64,000 bases of DNA from Aureimonas populi (lineage in GTDB: Bacteria; Pseudomonadota; Alphaproteobacteria; Rhizobiales; Rhizobiaceae): positions 1,240,001-1,304,000 of the forward strand of contig NZ_CP072611.1 in NCBI RefSeq assembly GCF_017815515.1. The letters run 5' to 3'. A program made the position numbers and the translations under genes. The notes beneath the pieces were generated by a model. That model ran no database searches and was not told where the DNA came from. It was given only the letters and a program-made list of their open reading frames with translations. Positions 26,610-35,808 of the stretch are shown piece after piece (position 1 is the first letter of the stretch; each line of letters starts with the position of its first letter).

Positions 26610-27786
26610 CAAGCAGCTTTGGGGAGAGGATCGAAGGTTTTGCGGCTCTGGATCATTGTCCAGAGGACGGTGACTCGTCTGCGCGCGAGGGCGATGATGG
26701 CCTGCGTGTGGTGTTTTCCCTCTCGCCGTTTTCGGTCGTAGAAGGCCTTGGACAAGGGGTCTTTTGTGCAGACGGCGCAGAACGCGCCCTGGAAGAAGAC
26801 GCGCTTGAGGGCTTTGTCCCCGCCGAAGGCTCTTCTCCAGCCGGCTTTTTCCCCGACTGCCTGATCACCGGCGCGAGACCGGCGGCGGCGGCCAGCGCAT
26901 CGGCCGAACGAAAGCGTGCGATGTTGCCGACGCAGGCGATGAACTCCGCCGCGAGCACCGCCCCCATCCCCGGCAAGGACTGGACGAGGGCTCCATCAGG
27001 GTGGGCGGCGAGAAGCGCAACGATGTCGTGATCAATACGGGCGATCTTCACTTTGCTTTCCAGTGCCTCGGCGGCCAGCTCGCGGACCCGTTCGGCGATT
27101 GCCGCTTCACCCGTCACCGCCAGGGATTGGGCCTGAGCGGCAGCCAGCGCCTGGTCTGCCAGCCGCTCAACCGCGCGCAGGTGAGGCGTTTTGACGAGAT
27201 GCACCACGATCCTGCGTTTGCCGGCCTGTCTGATCTCGGCGGGCGTGACGTAGCGGGCCAGCAAGGTGAGAGGTCCCTTGCAGGTCACATCGAGCTCACG
27301 TTCCCGTCCCGGATGAACGCTGGCAAGCAGCGCGCGCAGCCGGGCCAGACGCCGGGTCTGTTCCCCGGTCAGATCGCGTCGGCGCCCCACCTTGAGGCGG
27401 ATCGCCGTCACCGTTGCGTCGTCTGGCAGGATCGGACGCAGGTCACGGGTGCGGACCAACTCGGCGATCGTGCGGGCGTCGCGTGGATCGGATTTGCGTT
27501 CGCCGCCGGCGAAGCCCTGGCCGGCACGGTTGACCGAGATACCCGGCGCATGGACGAGCCGGAAGCCCTCCGCCAGCAAGGATGCCTCGAGGAAACAGGC
27601 GAAGGACCCGACGACGTCGAGGCCGATGACAGGCTCGCCCCCGAGGGCACGCATGTCGACGATGAAGGACGCAATCTGATCCGGGCTGTTGTCCGCCGCC
27701 CGCTCCAGCATGACCTGCCCCGCCTCGTCGACGGCGCAAGCCCAATGCACCGTCTTGGCAACGTCGATTCCCACACAAACGCGCAT
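26610..27786 (-). pseudogene. IS110-family transposase with a C-terminal frameshift
   Basis: The N-terminal DEDD RuvC-like domain is clear: MRVCVGIDVAKTVHWACAVD (first Asp) and GGERKSDPRDARTIAELVRT. The Tnp20 domain follows: LVQSLPGMGAVLAAEFIACV and ADALAAAAGLAPVIRQSG. In the run GGGGAAAAAG near 26855 the frame breaks. The other frame continues ALKRVFFQGAFCAVCTKDPL, KAFYDRKRREGKHHTQAIIA and LARRRVTVLWTMIQSRKTFD to a stop at 26610-26612, the expected C-terminus. So one base is lost or gained in a homopolymer. The cause may be decay, a sequencing error or slippage. Confidence 0.85.
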
Positions 27787-27990
27787 GACACCTCCCTCTC
27801 TTGGCCGCTCCGCCGCTCGCCCCGTCTCGCCGGCATCGCCTTACATAGCCATCAACGGCAGCGCGTAATCAGCGGTCGATCAAGGGCGGTGATGCGGGTG
27901 GCTCAGCCACCTGAACCATCAAGGGCAGCAAGCATGACAACCATGCCCGCACCACCTGCGCCAAAGCAGCTTCTCATCCACCCAGGCGCA
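27787..27990 (-). ncRNA. Candidate bridge (seek) RNA region of the IS110 element
   Basis: The non-coding DNA 5' of the transposase has clear RNA-type structure. GGTGATGCGGG (27888-27898) can pair with CCCGCACCACC (27946-27956; 10 of 11). A hairpin, GGTGGCT-C-AGCCACC (27897-27911), lies between them, and ATCAAGGGC occurs twice (27879-27887 and 27918-27926). In IS110-group elements this region is known to encode a bridge RNA whose loops pair with target and donor DNA. The strand and exact ends are inferred from that knowledge. Confidence 0.5.
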
Positions 27991-28010
27991 AGGAAAAGGG
28001 GTAAGGCCGC

Positions 28011-28847
28011 ATGAGCGAGACGCCCGCTACCCAGGCGCCCGCGCTGCGGCCGCGCAAGCCGAACTACACGAAGCTCTTCTTGGCGCTCTACGTCGTGGCG
28101 TTCATGGTCTTTCTCCTGATGCCGATCTTCGTGGTCGTGCTGGTTTCCTTTTCCTCCGCATCCTTCATCGTCTTTCCGATGCCGGGGTTTTCCCTGCAGT
28201 GGTACGCGCGCATCCTCGACTACGCGCCATTCATGAACTCGCTCTGGGTCAGCCTGCAGATCGCCATCCTGTCGGCCTTCTTCGGCGCCCTGCTAGGCGT
28301 TCCAGCCGCTCTTTGGGCGGCGCGATCCGGCAGCCCGCTCGCTTCGGCGGTCTCGAACTTCCTGCTCGCGCCGATTTCAGTGCCGGCGATCGTGCTGGGT
28401 TTCTCGCTTCTGTATCTCCTGTCCGCGATGTCGCTCGGGGTCTCGTTCCTGTCACTGCTGATCACCCATACGGTGGTCTCGATCCCGTACGTGTCGCGCA
28501 CGGTGCTTGCGGTCTACCGTTCGATTCCGGGCAACTTCGAGGAGGCGGCGGCGGTGCTCGGGGCGTCGCGCTGGCATACGTTCTATCACGTCACGCTGCC
28601 GCTGATCCGGCCGGGCATCTTTGCCGGCGCGCTCTTCGCCATCCTCATTTCGCTCGACAACCTTCCGCTGTCGTTCTTCTTCGGAAGCGCCAATACGAAC
28701 ACGCTGCCCGTGGTGATGCTCAGCTACATGCAGAACCAGTTCGATCCCTCGATCGCCGCGATCTCGACGGTGCAGATGCTGATTGCGATTGGTTCCCTCC
28801 TCGTCGTCAATGTGCTGTTCGGCATCGAAAAGCTGACCGCCGCGTGA
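28011..28847 (+). CDS. ABC transporter permease, PotC-like
   Basis: A 278-residue permease with a proline-rich basic N-terminus, six helices (LFLALYVVAFMVFLLMPIFV first) and the EAA loop NFEEAAAVLGASRWHTFYHV. It completes the importer with the ATPase (24634), the PotB-like subunit (25710) and the binding protein (22529). It is separated from its partner by the IS110 element but is itself intact, with GGGGTAAGG just before the ATG. Confidence 0.87.
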   Translation: MSETPATQAPALRPRKPNYTKLFLALYVVAFMVFLLMPIFVVVLVSFSSASFIVFPMPGFSLQWYARILDYAPFMNSLWVSLQIAILSAFFGALLGVPAALWAARSGSPLASAVSNFLLAPISVPAIVLGFSLLYLLSAMSLGVSFLSLLITHTVVSIPYVSRTVLAVYRSIPGNFEEAAAVLGASRWHTFYHVTLPLIRPGIFAGALFAILISLDNLPLSFFFGSANTNTLPVVMLSYMQNQFDPSIAAISTVQMLIAIGSLLVVNVLFGIEKLTAA

Positions 28848-28932
28848 TCCAGGTACTTTTCGCACGGAGGATTTTGCGGACATAACAACCGCCCCGTCGA
28901 AGGCCACGCCCTACTGGTGGGAAGAGGCGCCC

Positions 28933-30048
28933 TTGGCCTCCCTGCCCGAACTGCCGCTTGCGACATCCGTGGACGTCGTGGTGATCGGCGCCGGCTATAC
29001 CGGTCTTGCGGCCGCGATCACGCTGGCTCGTGCGGGTCGCTCGGTGCTCGTCCTCGATCGTCAGCGCGCCGGCGAAGGAGCCTCGACGAGAAACGGCGGC
29101 ATCACCAGCGGCAACATACGCCCGTCTTACGGATCGCTGGTGCGCCGGTTCGGTGAACGGCGAGCGCTCGACATTCAGGCGGAGGGCAAGGAAGCGCGCG
29201 AGGACCTTCGCCGGTTCGTGGAAGACGAGGGAATCGACTGCGACTACCAGCGATTCTCGGGCGCTCTGACCGCGAAGGAGTATGACGTTACCGTCCGCGG
29301 CGCCGAGGCGCTCGCGAAGACGCTCGGCATCGAGTCGTACGCCGTTCCGCCTCACGAGCAGCACCGCTACATCGGCACGGAGTTCTACCATGGCGGCAAC
29401 GTGCGCATGGATATCGGCGGCCTGCATCCCGCTAAGTTTCATGCCGGCATGCTGCGAGTGGCACAGACGGCTGGCGCCCACATCCGCGACGCGACGGCCG
29501 TGCTGTCGGTCGAGCAGTCCGGCAAGGAATTCCTCGTCGCCACGACGCAGGGCACGGTGCGTGCCGGCGACGTTCTGAGCTGTACCAACGGCTATACGGA
29601 CGGCTCCGACAAATGGTTGCGCCGACGCCTCGTTCCCGTCCGCAGCCGTATCATCGCCACCGAAGCTCTGCCCGCCGAGATGATGGCGCAGCTGATGCCG
29701 TCGCGCATGATGTACAGCGACGGGCGCGAACTCAGCTACTATTACCGCCCATCCCCGGACGGCTCGCGGATCCTCTTCGGCGGGCGCGACGGCACCGTGT
29801 CCGGCGAGCCTGCCTGGCCGACCGACCATTTGAGCGCCGAACTCGCGCGCATCTTCCCCGACCTGACCGGGGCGCGCCTCTCCCACAGCTGGTTTGGCTA
29901 TGTGGCCATGCACCGCGACATGATCCCTCGCATCTTCAGGAAGGATGGCGTGACGTATGCCACTGGCTACTGCGGATCCGGCGTCGTATGGGCGCGTTGG
30001 CTCGGCACGAAGGCGGCGCGGCAGATCCTTGGCGAGGAGGGAGCGGGA
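28933..30048 (+). pseudogene. DadA-like FAD oxidoreductase, C-terminally truncated
   Basis: The FAD motif VDVVVIGAGYTGLAAAITLA, GEGASTRNGGITSGNIRPSY and GVTYATGYCGSGVVWARWLG show a glycine/D-amino-acid oxidase-type flavoprotein. Homology ends after ARQILGEEGAGT at about 30048, where the sequence runs into the end of a minus-strand GGDEF gene; some 60 C-terminal residues are missing. At the 5' end the frame is open further upstream with family-like text (TPYWWEEAPLASLPELPL) but has no ATG, GTG or TTG before the TTG at 28933, so the native start may be lost or an ATA (28882, 11 bases after GGAGG). Confidence 0.75.
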
Positions 30049-30054
30049 ACGACG

Positions 30055-31210
30055 GCCATAGCCTTCGCCAGAAGCTCGTCGTCGCCGCCCAGCCGCGCGA
30101 CCATGATCGCGTTCTCGCAGGCGGCCTTCAGGCGCATGGCCACGTCCTTGATGACGGAATCGCCCGCCGAGTGGCCGAGCGTGTCGTTGACGTCCTTGAA
30201 GCCGTCGAGATCGAGCAGCAACACTGTTGCCGGCTTCTCCGCCGCGAGTCTCTTCGCAAGGCATTCCCGCCATGCGCCGCGATTGGGCAGATCGGTTAGC
30301 GCGTCGATCGCCGCCAGCCGGAACAGACGTTCCTCGTTCTGCCGCCGCTCGGTGATGTCGCGCACGATCGCGCCGACACTCGTGCCGTTGCCCTTCTGCC
30401 AGGTGGACAGAGAAAATTCCGCTGGACACTCGCTGCCGTCCTTGCGTAGGCTCGAGAGCTCGATCGTGCGGTCGGCGAGTTCCATCTGCTCGCCATGCTG
30501 GAGACGGTCGAGTTCGGCTTCGTAAATCCTCCTCCAACTGTCGGGGATGAGAACCTCACTCGAGCGTTCCGCCATCTCGGCGGCCGAGTAGCCGAAGAGC
30601 CGTTCGGCCGATCTGTTCCAGAAGATGATCTCGCCTTCCGAATTCGAGCATATGATGGCGTCGGGAGACGTCGCGGCGATGTTCTCGAACCGGGCTTGGC
30701 TGACGGTCCGCACATATTCCAGCCGGCGGATTTCCATACGGTCCATCACCAGCGCCGCGAGGTCGGTGAGGTTCTTGCGATCCTCGGCCGTAAATTCCGG
30801 TCGAGGCTTGCTGTCGATGAGACAGACGGTGCCGAGCTTTTCGCTGGTCGGCGTGACCAGCGGCTTTCCGGCGTAAAAGCGGATGAAGGGCGGGCCGAGG
30901 ACGAGCGGATTGGACGAGAAGCGCGGATCCTTGGTCGCATCGGGGATGAACAGGATGTCGTTCTGAACGATGGCGTGAGCGCAGAACGAGACCTCGCGGC
31001 TGGTCTCGCAGATATCGAGACCGACATGGACCTTGAAGAACTGCCGGTTGCGCTCGATGAGCGAGACCAGCACGATGGCACGTCGAACAGTTTGGACGCC
31101 AACGCCGCCAGCCGGTCGAAATCCTCTTCCGGCGGCGTGTCGATCAGGTGATAGTCAGCCAGGGCCTTGAGACGCGTTCTTCGTTGGCGGGTATAGGATA
31201 CGCAGCCAGC
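30055..31210 (-). pseudogene. GAF-PAS-GGDEF diguanylate cyclase, frameshifted and truncated
   Basis: On the minus strand a GAF domain (TPPEEDFDRLAALASKLFDV, VGLDICETSREVSFCAHAIV), a PAS domain (ATSPDAIICSNSEGEIIFWN) and the start of GGDEF (DLPNRGAWRECLAK, DLDGFKDVNDTLGHSAGD, VARLGGDD) are in order. The GGDEF active-site motif is cut at GGDD, at the junction near 30050-30080 with the FAD oxidoreductase. Two one-base losses break the N-terminus, near 31080 (FDVP to VLVSL) and 31165 (ANEER to LKALADY). No cyclase activity is expected. Confidence 0.85.
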
Positions 31211-31374
31211 AAGTTGGTCGAACCATCAGCTTTAGCGCGTCGAAAACTCGGAAAATATTCCTCAACGCCACAACAACAGAACCAGCCGATCGTTCCCTGA
31301 TGCCTTACCGGGTTTAGACTGATAATAACGGCGGATTTATTTGATGTCCCCGCCATGACCTATCTGCAACAGCC

Positions 31375-32550
31375 CAACTTATACCGCTTCCCATTGATCC
31401 GAACCCGTGAGCGCATTGGCGCAGTCCGATGGAGACGATGCGCCAGGGCTGGGCTTCGATTTTGCGCGATGCGTGGCAGGCATGATCGAGGATGTCGCTG
31501 TAGGACTGGAAGACGCGGTTGGACAGCCAGTTATCGCGCATGAACTGCCAGAGGTTCTGGACGGGGTTGAGTTCGGGCTCCCGGGGCGGCAGCGGTAGGA
31601 GGGTGACGTTGCCGGGGATCGCGAGTTTGGATGTGGTGTGCCATCCGGCCTGATCGAGCAGGACGACGGCGTGGGCGCCGGGGGCGACGGCGCAGAGATT
31701 TCGGCGAGGTGACAGGCCATGGCGTGGGTGTCGCAGCGCGGCATGACGAGGGCGGCGCCCTTGCCGAGCTTCGGGCAGATCGCGCCGAACAGATAGGCCG
31801 AGGCGGTACGTTGGTCCTTGGGCGCCGAGGGTCGGGTTCCTCGTTTTGCCCATCGGCGCGTGATCGGGTTCTTCTGGCCGACGCGCATCTCGTCCTGGAA
31901 CCAGATCTCCATGGGTTTGCCGGCGGCCTCGTTCGCCGAGGTCTCTGCCAGCGTGGCTGGGAAGTCTTTTTAAAAGCGTCGAGTTCGAACTCGTTCTGGG
32001 CATGATGGCGCGGGCGGGCCGACAGCTTGCGGTAGCCCAAAGCCCGCAGTTCGCGCGACAGCGTCTGGACGCTGATTGGGATGCGGAACTCCTCGAACAC
32101 CCACTGGGCGAGATCCACAAGACGCCAGCGCACGACGCCATCGACGGAAGGGATCGGGCCCGCCTCGATCTTGCCCACCAGAGCCTGCCGCTCCACAGGC
32201 CCCAGCCGCGAGGGCGTGCCCGGCGACTTTCTGTCTACGAGGCCGTCCATGCCTTTTGCATTGAAACGCACCACCCAGGCCCGCACGATCTGGAGCGTCA
32301 TGCCGCCGATCCGAGCCGCATCGCTACGCGAGCCGCCCTCATAGATCGCCGCCAGCGCCAGAAGACGGCGGGTCTGGGATGCATCCCGCGATTGCCGAGC
32401 CGCCCGGCGCAGGCTCGAAGCATCGAAGTCCGGGCGAAGGGGAACGGGTGTGGCCATGGCGAACATCCTCCTGTTCGCCAGTTTGAATCACACCCACAAC
32501 GCGTCGAAAATCCCCCACGAGTCAGACAATCCGGGAGTCGGTATAAGTCG
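31375..32550 (-). mobile_element. IS630-family insertion sequence
   Basis: Terminal inverted repeats bound the element. The left end reads CAACTTATACCGCTTCCC (31375-31392); the right end, reverse-complemented, reads CGACTTATACCGACTCCC (32533-32550), 15 of 18 identical. The element is about 1.18 kb with one minus-strand transposase gene. A target TA duplication was not clear at these limits. It sits between the broken GGDEF gene and a gene-free stretch. Confidence 0.8.
31400..32466 (-). pseudogene. IS630-family transposase with two frameshifts
   Basis: The N-terminal helix-turn-helix domain reads RLLALAAIYEGGSRSDAARI and MTLQIVRAWVVRFNAKGMDG. Near 31970 (a T/A-rich run) the frame shifts to MEIWFQDEMRVGQKNPITRR (first Asp region). 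Near 31700 it shifts again to AHAVVLLDQAGWHTTSKLAI (second Asp) and PREPELNPVQNLWQFMRDNW (Glu region, NPVQN). All DDE regions can be found but in three frames, so the protein is not made intact. Confidence 0.85.
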
Positions 32551-33100
32551 CCACAGCTGGCATCCGGCACGCTTCTGAGCATAGCAATTGTCTGAACATA
32601 CACACGGTATACGAATGCCTCGACCATGGCATGATACCGTACTACGAATGAACGATTCCGCATCGCTGCGGAAACGCAGCGACCAAGATTCTGCCAACAA
32701 GCAAACTGGACCCGTCCTTGGCGGCGGATCAGTTAGGCCATCACGGCAAAAAGCGCATCATCGTGACGCGTCGCATCCGCTGCTTGGATTAGCTTCGATA
32801 ATTCATTTATAAATGATGGAGTCGAGCCGACGCTAACGTGGAGGCCGGAACCTGCAACCATCTTTGCTTGCTGTGGGCAAGTAAAAGTGAGAGATTGCCC
32901 TGGAGCTGAACCTGCGTCTGAGCACGCTATCTCGTCCAAAACTACGATTTCCTACTCCGCATGGGTGGTGTCCACGGGTGCCGGGCTGAGGCGAAGTACC
33001 CTGGTGAGCGCCGTGCGCCGTGGGCTCCGCGTCTTCAACGGCCAAAGGGCCACAGAGGGGCGGGCCCTTGCCGGGCAGGCTCCGCCATTGCCGGTGAGCG
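32551..33100. other. Gene-free stretch with an inverted repeat
   Basis: No convincing gene. A two-part inverted repeat lies at 32604-32640: ACGGTAT...ATGCC on the left pairs with GGCAT...ATACCGT on the right. A minus-strand 68-residue frame (32733-32939, VSVGSTPSFINELSKLIQAA) has protein-like composition but no supported family. The rest holds nothing I recognise. Confidence 0.4.
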
Positions 33101-33988
33101 TCATCTCCACCGCCTGACATGCTCGATGAGCGCGCGCGTCTTGGGCGCCATGTTTCGACGCTGGGGGAAGTACAGGAAAAAGCCGGGGAAGGGCGGCAGG
33201 AAGTCGCCGAGCAGGGGCACGAGCTCGCCCGTTTCCACGAACGGCCGGAAGGTCTCCTCCGGCGCGAAGGTGATGCCGCCGCCGGCGAGGGCGGTGCGCA
33301 GCATCAGACGCAGATCGTTGGTGGTGATCTGGGGCTCGACCGCCACGTCGAAGGGAAGACCGTTCTCCTCGAACTCCCAGCGGTAGGGCGCGACGTTCGG
33401 TGCCGGGCGCCAGCCGATGCAGCGGTGATGGACAAGCTCGCGCGGATGCGCTGGTGCGCCGTGGGCCTTGAGATAAGCGGGCGCCGCCACGACCGCCTCG
33501 CGCTGATCGCCGGTGAGGGGGATCGCGATCATGTCCTGCTCGATCACCTCGCCCAATCGGACGCCCGCATCGTAGCCGGCGGCGACGATGTCGAACTCCT
33601 CGTCGGTGACCGTGACGTCGATCGTTACGCCGGGGTTGGCCTCTGCGAAGGAGGCGATCAGTGGACCGGACAGGAACTGCTCGGCGATCGAGGTTGCGGC
33701 GATCCTCAGGAGCCCTCGCGGTGCGCTTTCCGCCGCCACGCCTTCGAGCGCCGCTCCGATCTCGGAGAGGTGGCCTGACAGGGCATCGTGCAGACGCTCG
33801 CCGGCTTCCGTCAGGCGCACGGAACGCGTGGTGCGCATCACCAGCGCCGTGCCGAAAGCATCCTCGAGCCGTCGCATGCCCTGGCTGACGGCCGAGCGGG
33901 TCACGCCCAAGCGATCGGCGGCGGCGCGAAAATTGTGCTCCTCCGCCACGGCGAGGAACAGCGGCAGGAGATTAAGGTCGATCTTCAT
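33101..33988 (-). CDS. LysR-family transcriptional regulator
   Basis: A 295-residue regulator: helix-turn-helix LFLAVAEEHNFRAAADRLGV, SAVSQGMRRLEDAFGTALV, and a substrate-binding domain (DYDAGVRLGEVI-like region, HPRELVHHRCIGWR). It is of the AaeR/DsdC-like group that controls neighbouring oxidoreductases. It is divergent from the SDR gene at 34087 with about 100 bp between, so it probably regulates the SDR/SnoaL-like/Atu4866-type genes. Intact. Confidence 0.87.
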   Translation of the reverse strand: MKIDLNLLPLFLAVAEEHNFRAAADRLGVTRSAVSQGMRRLEDAFGTALVMRTTRSVRLTEAGERLHDALSGHLSEIGAALEGVAAESAPRGLLRIAATSIAEQFLSGPLIASFAEANPGVTIDVTVTDEEFDIVAAGYDAGVRLGEVIEQDMIAIPLTGDQREAVVAAPAYLKAHGAPAHPRELVHHRCIGWRPAPNVAPYRWEFEENGLPFDVAVEPQITTNDLRLMLRTALAGGGITFAPEETFRPFVETGELVPLLGDFLPPFPGFFLYFPQRRNMAPKTRALIEHVRRWR

Positions 33989-34086
33989 TGTCCAGCGCAG
34001 CTAACCGCCAAGTCCAGAAGATGGCGGATACCGGCACCAGTCGCAAGCGTCCATCTTTCCCCTGACCTGACGCAAGGGAGAACGAC

Positions 34087-34809
34087 ATGGACAAGATCAT
34101 CCTGATCACTGGAGCCTCCAGCGGCATCGGCGAGGGCATAGCCCGAGAGCTTGGCGCCGCCGGCGCGCAAGTGCTGCTGGGCGCGCGCCGCAGGGAGCGC
34201 ATCGAAGCCGTCGCCTCGGAAATCCACGCGGCGGGCGGCACCGCCGAGGCCCAAGCCTTGGACGTCACCGACCGCCAGTCCATGGCCACCTTCGTTCAGA
34301 CCGCGATGGACAAGTGGGGCCGCGTCGACGTCCTGATCAACAATGCCGGCGTGATGCCGCTCTCGCCGCTTGCCGCCGGCAAGCAGGACGAATGGGAGCG
34401 CATGGTCGACGTCAACATCAAGGGCGTTCTCTGGGGCATCGGCGCCGTGCTGCCGGTGATGGAGGCGCAGGGCAGCGGCCAGATCATCAATATCGGCTCC
34501 ATCGGCGCGCTCCATGTCGTGCCGACGGCGGCGGTCTATTGCGCAACGAAGTTCGCGGTCCGGGCGATCTCGGACGGGTTGCGCCAGGAAAGCACCAACA
34601 TCCGCGTCACCTGCGTCAATCCCGGCGTCGTGGAGAGCGAGCTCGCCTCGACGATCACCCATGAGGAGACCATGGCCGCGATGGACGCCTATCGCGCCGT
34701 CGCGCTCCAGCCGGCCGACATCGCCCGTGCCGTCCGGAACGTGATCGAGGCGCCCGCCAGCGTCGATACCACCGAGATCACCATCCGCCCGACCGCATCG
34801 AGCAATTGA
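34087..34809 (+). CDS. Short-chain dehydrogenase/reductase
   Basis: A 240-residue classical SDR: cofactor motif ITGASSGIGEGIARELGAAG, NNAG at about residue 86 (DVLINNAGVMPLSPLA), catalytic Ser in INIGSIGALHV, and YCATKFA (YxxxK). The Arg residues after the second strand (LLGARRRERIE) suggest NADP. It begins an operon-like row of three plus-strand genes divergent from the LysR regulator. RBS AGGGAGA is just upstream. Substrate unknown. Confidence 0.87.
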   Translation: MDKIILITGASSGIGEGIARELGAAGAQVLLGARRRERIEAVASEIHAAGGTAEAQALDVTDRQSMATFVQTAMDKWGRVDVLINNAGVMPLSPLAAGKQDEWERMVDVNIKGVLWGIGAVLPVMEAQGSGQIINIGSIGALHVVPTAAVYCATKFAVRAISDGLRQESTNIRVTCVNPGVVESELASTITHEETMAAMDAYRAVALQPADIARAVRNVIEAPASVDTTEITIRPTASSN

Positions 34810-34846
34810 TGCCGGCCCCGATCAACTTCCAGAATGGAGTGACCCC

Positions 34847-35380
34847 ATGATGCCTGCTTCACGAAGCGCAAACGCGGTGGCCGCCGCCCGCAACCTGCTG
34901 ATCGCGCTCGCCTTCGTCGTCGCCGTCGCGCCGGCGCAGGCCAGCATCGCCACAGCGCCGGGCATTGATACTGAGGCCCGCAACGAAGCCATCGTTCGCG
35001 AGGCCTTCGGGGGATGGGCAACCGGAGGCGGCAATGTCTTCGATCTGCTCTCGCCCGATGTCCGCTGGACGATCCACGGTTCTGGCCCTGTCGCCGACAC
35101 CTACAACGGCGTGGAGGACTTCGTGCAGCGCGGATCGGTTCCCCTCGTCAGCCGCCTCGCGACGCCGCTGACGCCGGAGGTGCATCACATATGGGCCGTT
35201 GAAGACCGGGTCATCGTCCGCTTCGACGCCTCGGCCACCACGACCTCCGGAGCGCCCTACAACAACCAGTTCGTCTGGATCTGGCGGATGGAGGAGGGTT
35301 CGGTCGTCGAGGCCGAGGCCTTCCTCGATCTCGTCGCCTACCAGGAAGTCGTCGACAACAACGAGCCCCGCGAGCAGTAG
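34847..35380 (+). CDS. Secreted SnoaL/NTF2-like protein
   Basis: A 177-residue protein with a signal peptide (NLLIALAFVVAVAPAQA, cleavage after AQA) and an NTF2-like fold: REAFGGWATGGGNVFDLLSP, VRWTIHGSGPVADTYNGVED and VIVRFDASATTTSGAPYNNQ. The family includes ketosteroid-isomerase-like enzymes and ligand-binding proteins; the function here is unknown. It follows the SDR by 37 bp and has GGAG before tandem ATGs. Confidence 0.78.
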   Translation: MMPASRSANAVAAARNLLIALAFVVAVAPAQASIATAPGIDTEARNEAIVREAFGGWATGGGNVFDLLSPDVRWTIHGSGPVADTYNGVEDFVQRGSVPLVSRLATPLTPEVHHIWAVEDRVIVRFDASATTTSGAPYNNQFVWIWRMEEGSVVEAEAFLDLVAYQEVVDNNEPREQ

Positions 35381-35463
35381 GCCGCTCAAACCAACCACGC
35401 CAGACGGGCGGCTTCCATGCCGCTCGTCTCAAATCAACTCACATGGAAACAAGGAGTTCGACC

Positions 35464-35775
35464 ATGCAGCGTGCCTTCGTCGCCCTGATCGCCGCAACGC
35501 TCCTGGCCCAACCCGTCCAAGCCGAGGAAACGGAAGTGCAAGCCCATCATTCCTATGTCGGCCTCTGGGTCACGCAGGACGGTCACATCCGCCACGAGCT
35601 TCTGCCCAACGGGCGCTATGTCGAAGCACGCGGGACGCGCGAGCGCGCCTATGAGGGGCGTTACGAAGTGACCGGCACGCACATCGAATACTGGGACGAC
35701 ACCGGCTTCACGGCCGACGGCGATTTCATCGACGACGTGCTCCATCACGCTGGCATGATCCTCTATCGCCAGTAA
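35464..35775 (+). CDS. Atu4866-domain periplasmic protein
   Basis: A 103-residue protein with a signal peptide (FVALIAATLLAQPVQAEE) and a compact beta-rich domain: YVGLWVTQDGHIRHELLPNG, YEGRYEVTGTHIEYWDDTGF. This matches my memory of the Atu4866 family, small conserved proteins of Rhizobiales with a solved structure but no assigned function. It is the third gene of the LysR-controlled row, with AAGGAG before the ATG. Confidence 0.75.
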   Translation: MQRAFVALIAATLLAQPVQAEETEVQAHHSYVGLWVTQDGHIRHELLPNGRYVEARGTRERAYEGRYEVTGTHIEYWDDTGFTADGDFIDDVLHHAGMILYRQ

Positions 35776-35808
35776 CGTCGATAGGATCGTTCTCCATAGA
35801 CGGCCAGC

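Larger units (their letters stand above)
26601..28000 (-). mobile_element. IS110-family insertion sequence
   Basis: The element fills the gap between two permease genes that are normally adjacent. It carries one transposase gene on the minus strand (27786 down to 26610) and about 200 bp of non-coding DNA on its 5' side, with almost none on the 3' side. That layout is typical of the IS110 subgroup (not IS1111). No terminal inverted repeats are expected and none are obvious. The exact ends are estimates, bounded by the permease stop at 26600 and the RBS before 28011. The IS is likely to be polar on the downstream permease and oxidoreductase unless it supplies a promoter. Confidence 0.75.

Noticed and set aside
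26560..28030. Target-site repeat around IS110 (similar GAAAAGG text on both sides)
   Set aside because: The match at about 26582 and 27993 is short and imperfect, and the ends of IS110 elements cannot be set by terminal repeats.
32733..32939. A 68-residue minus-strand frame with protein-like composition
   Set aside because: No domain, no good RBS and no neighbour support it; kept only as a remark on the gene-free stretch.
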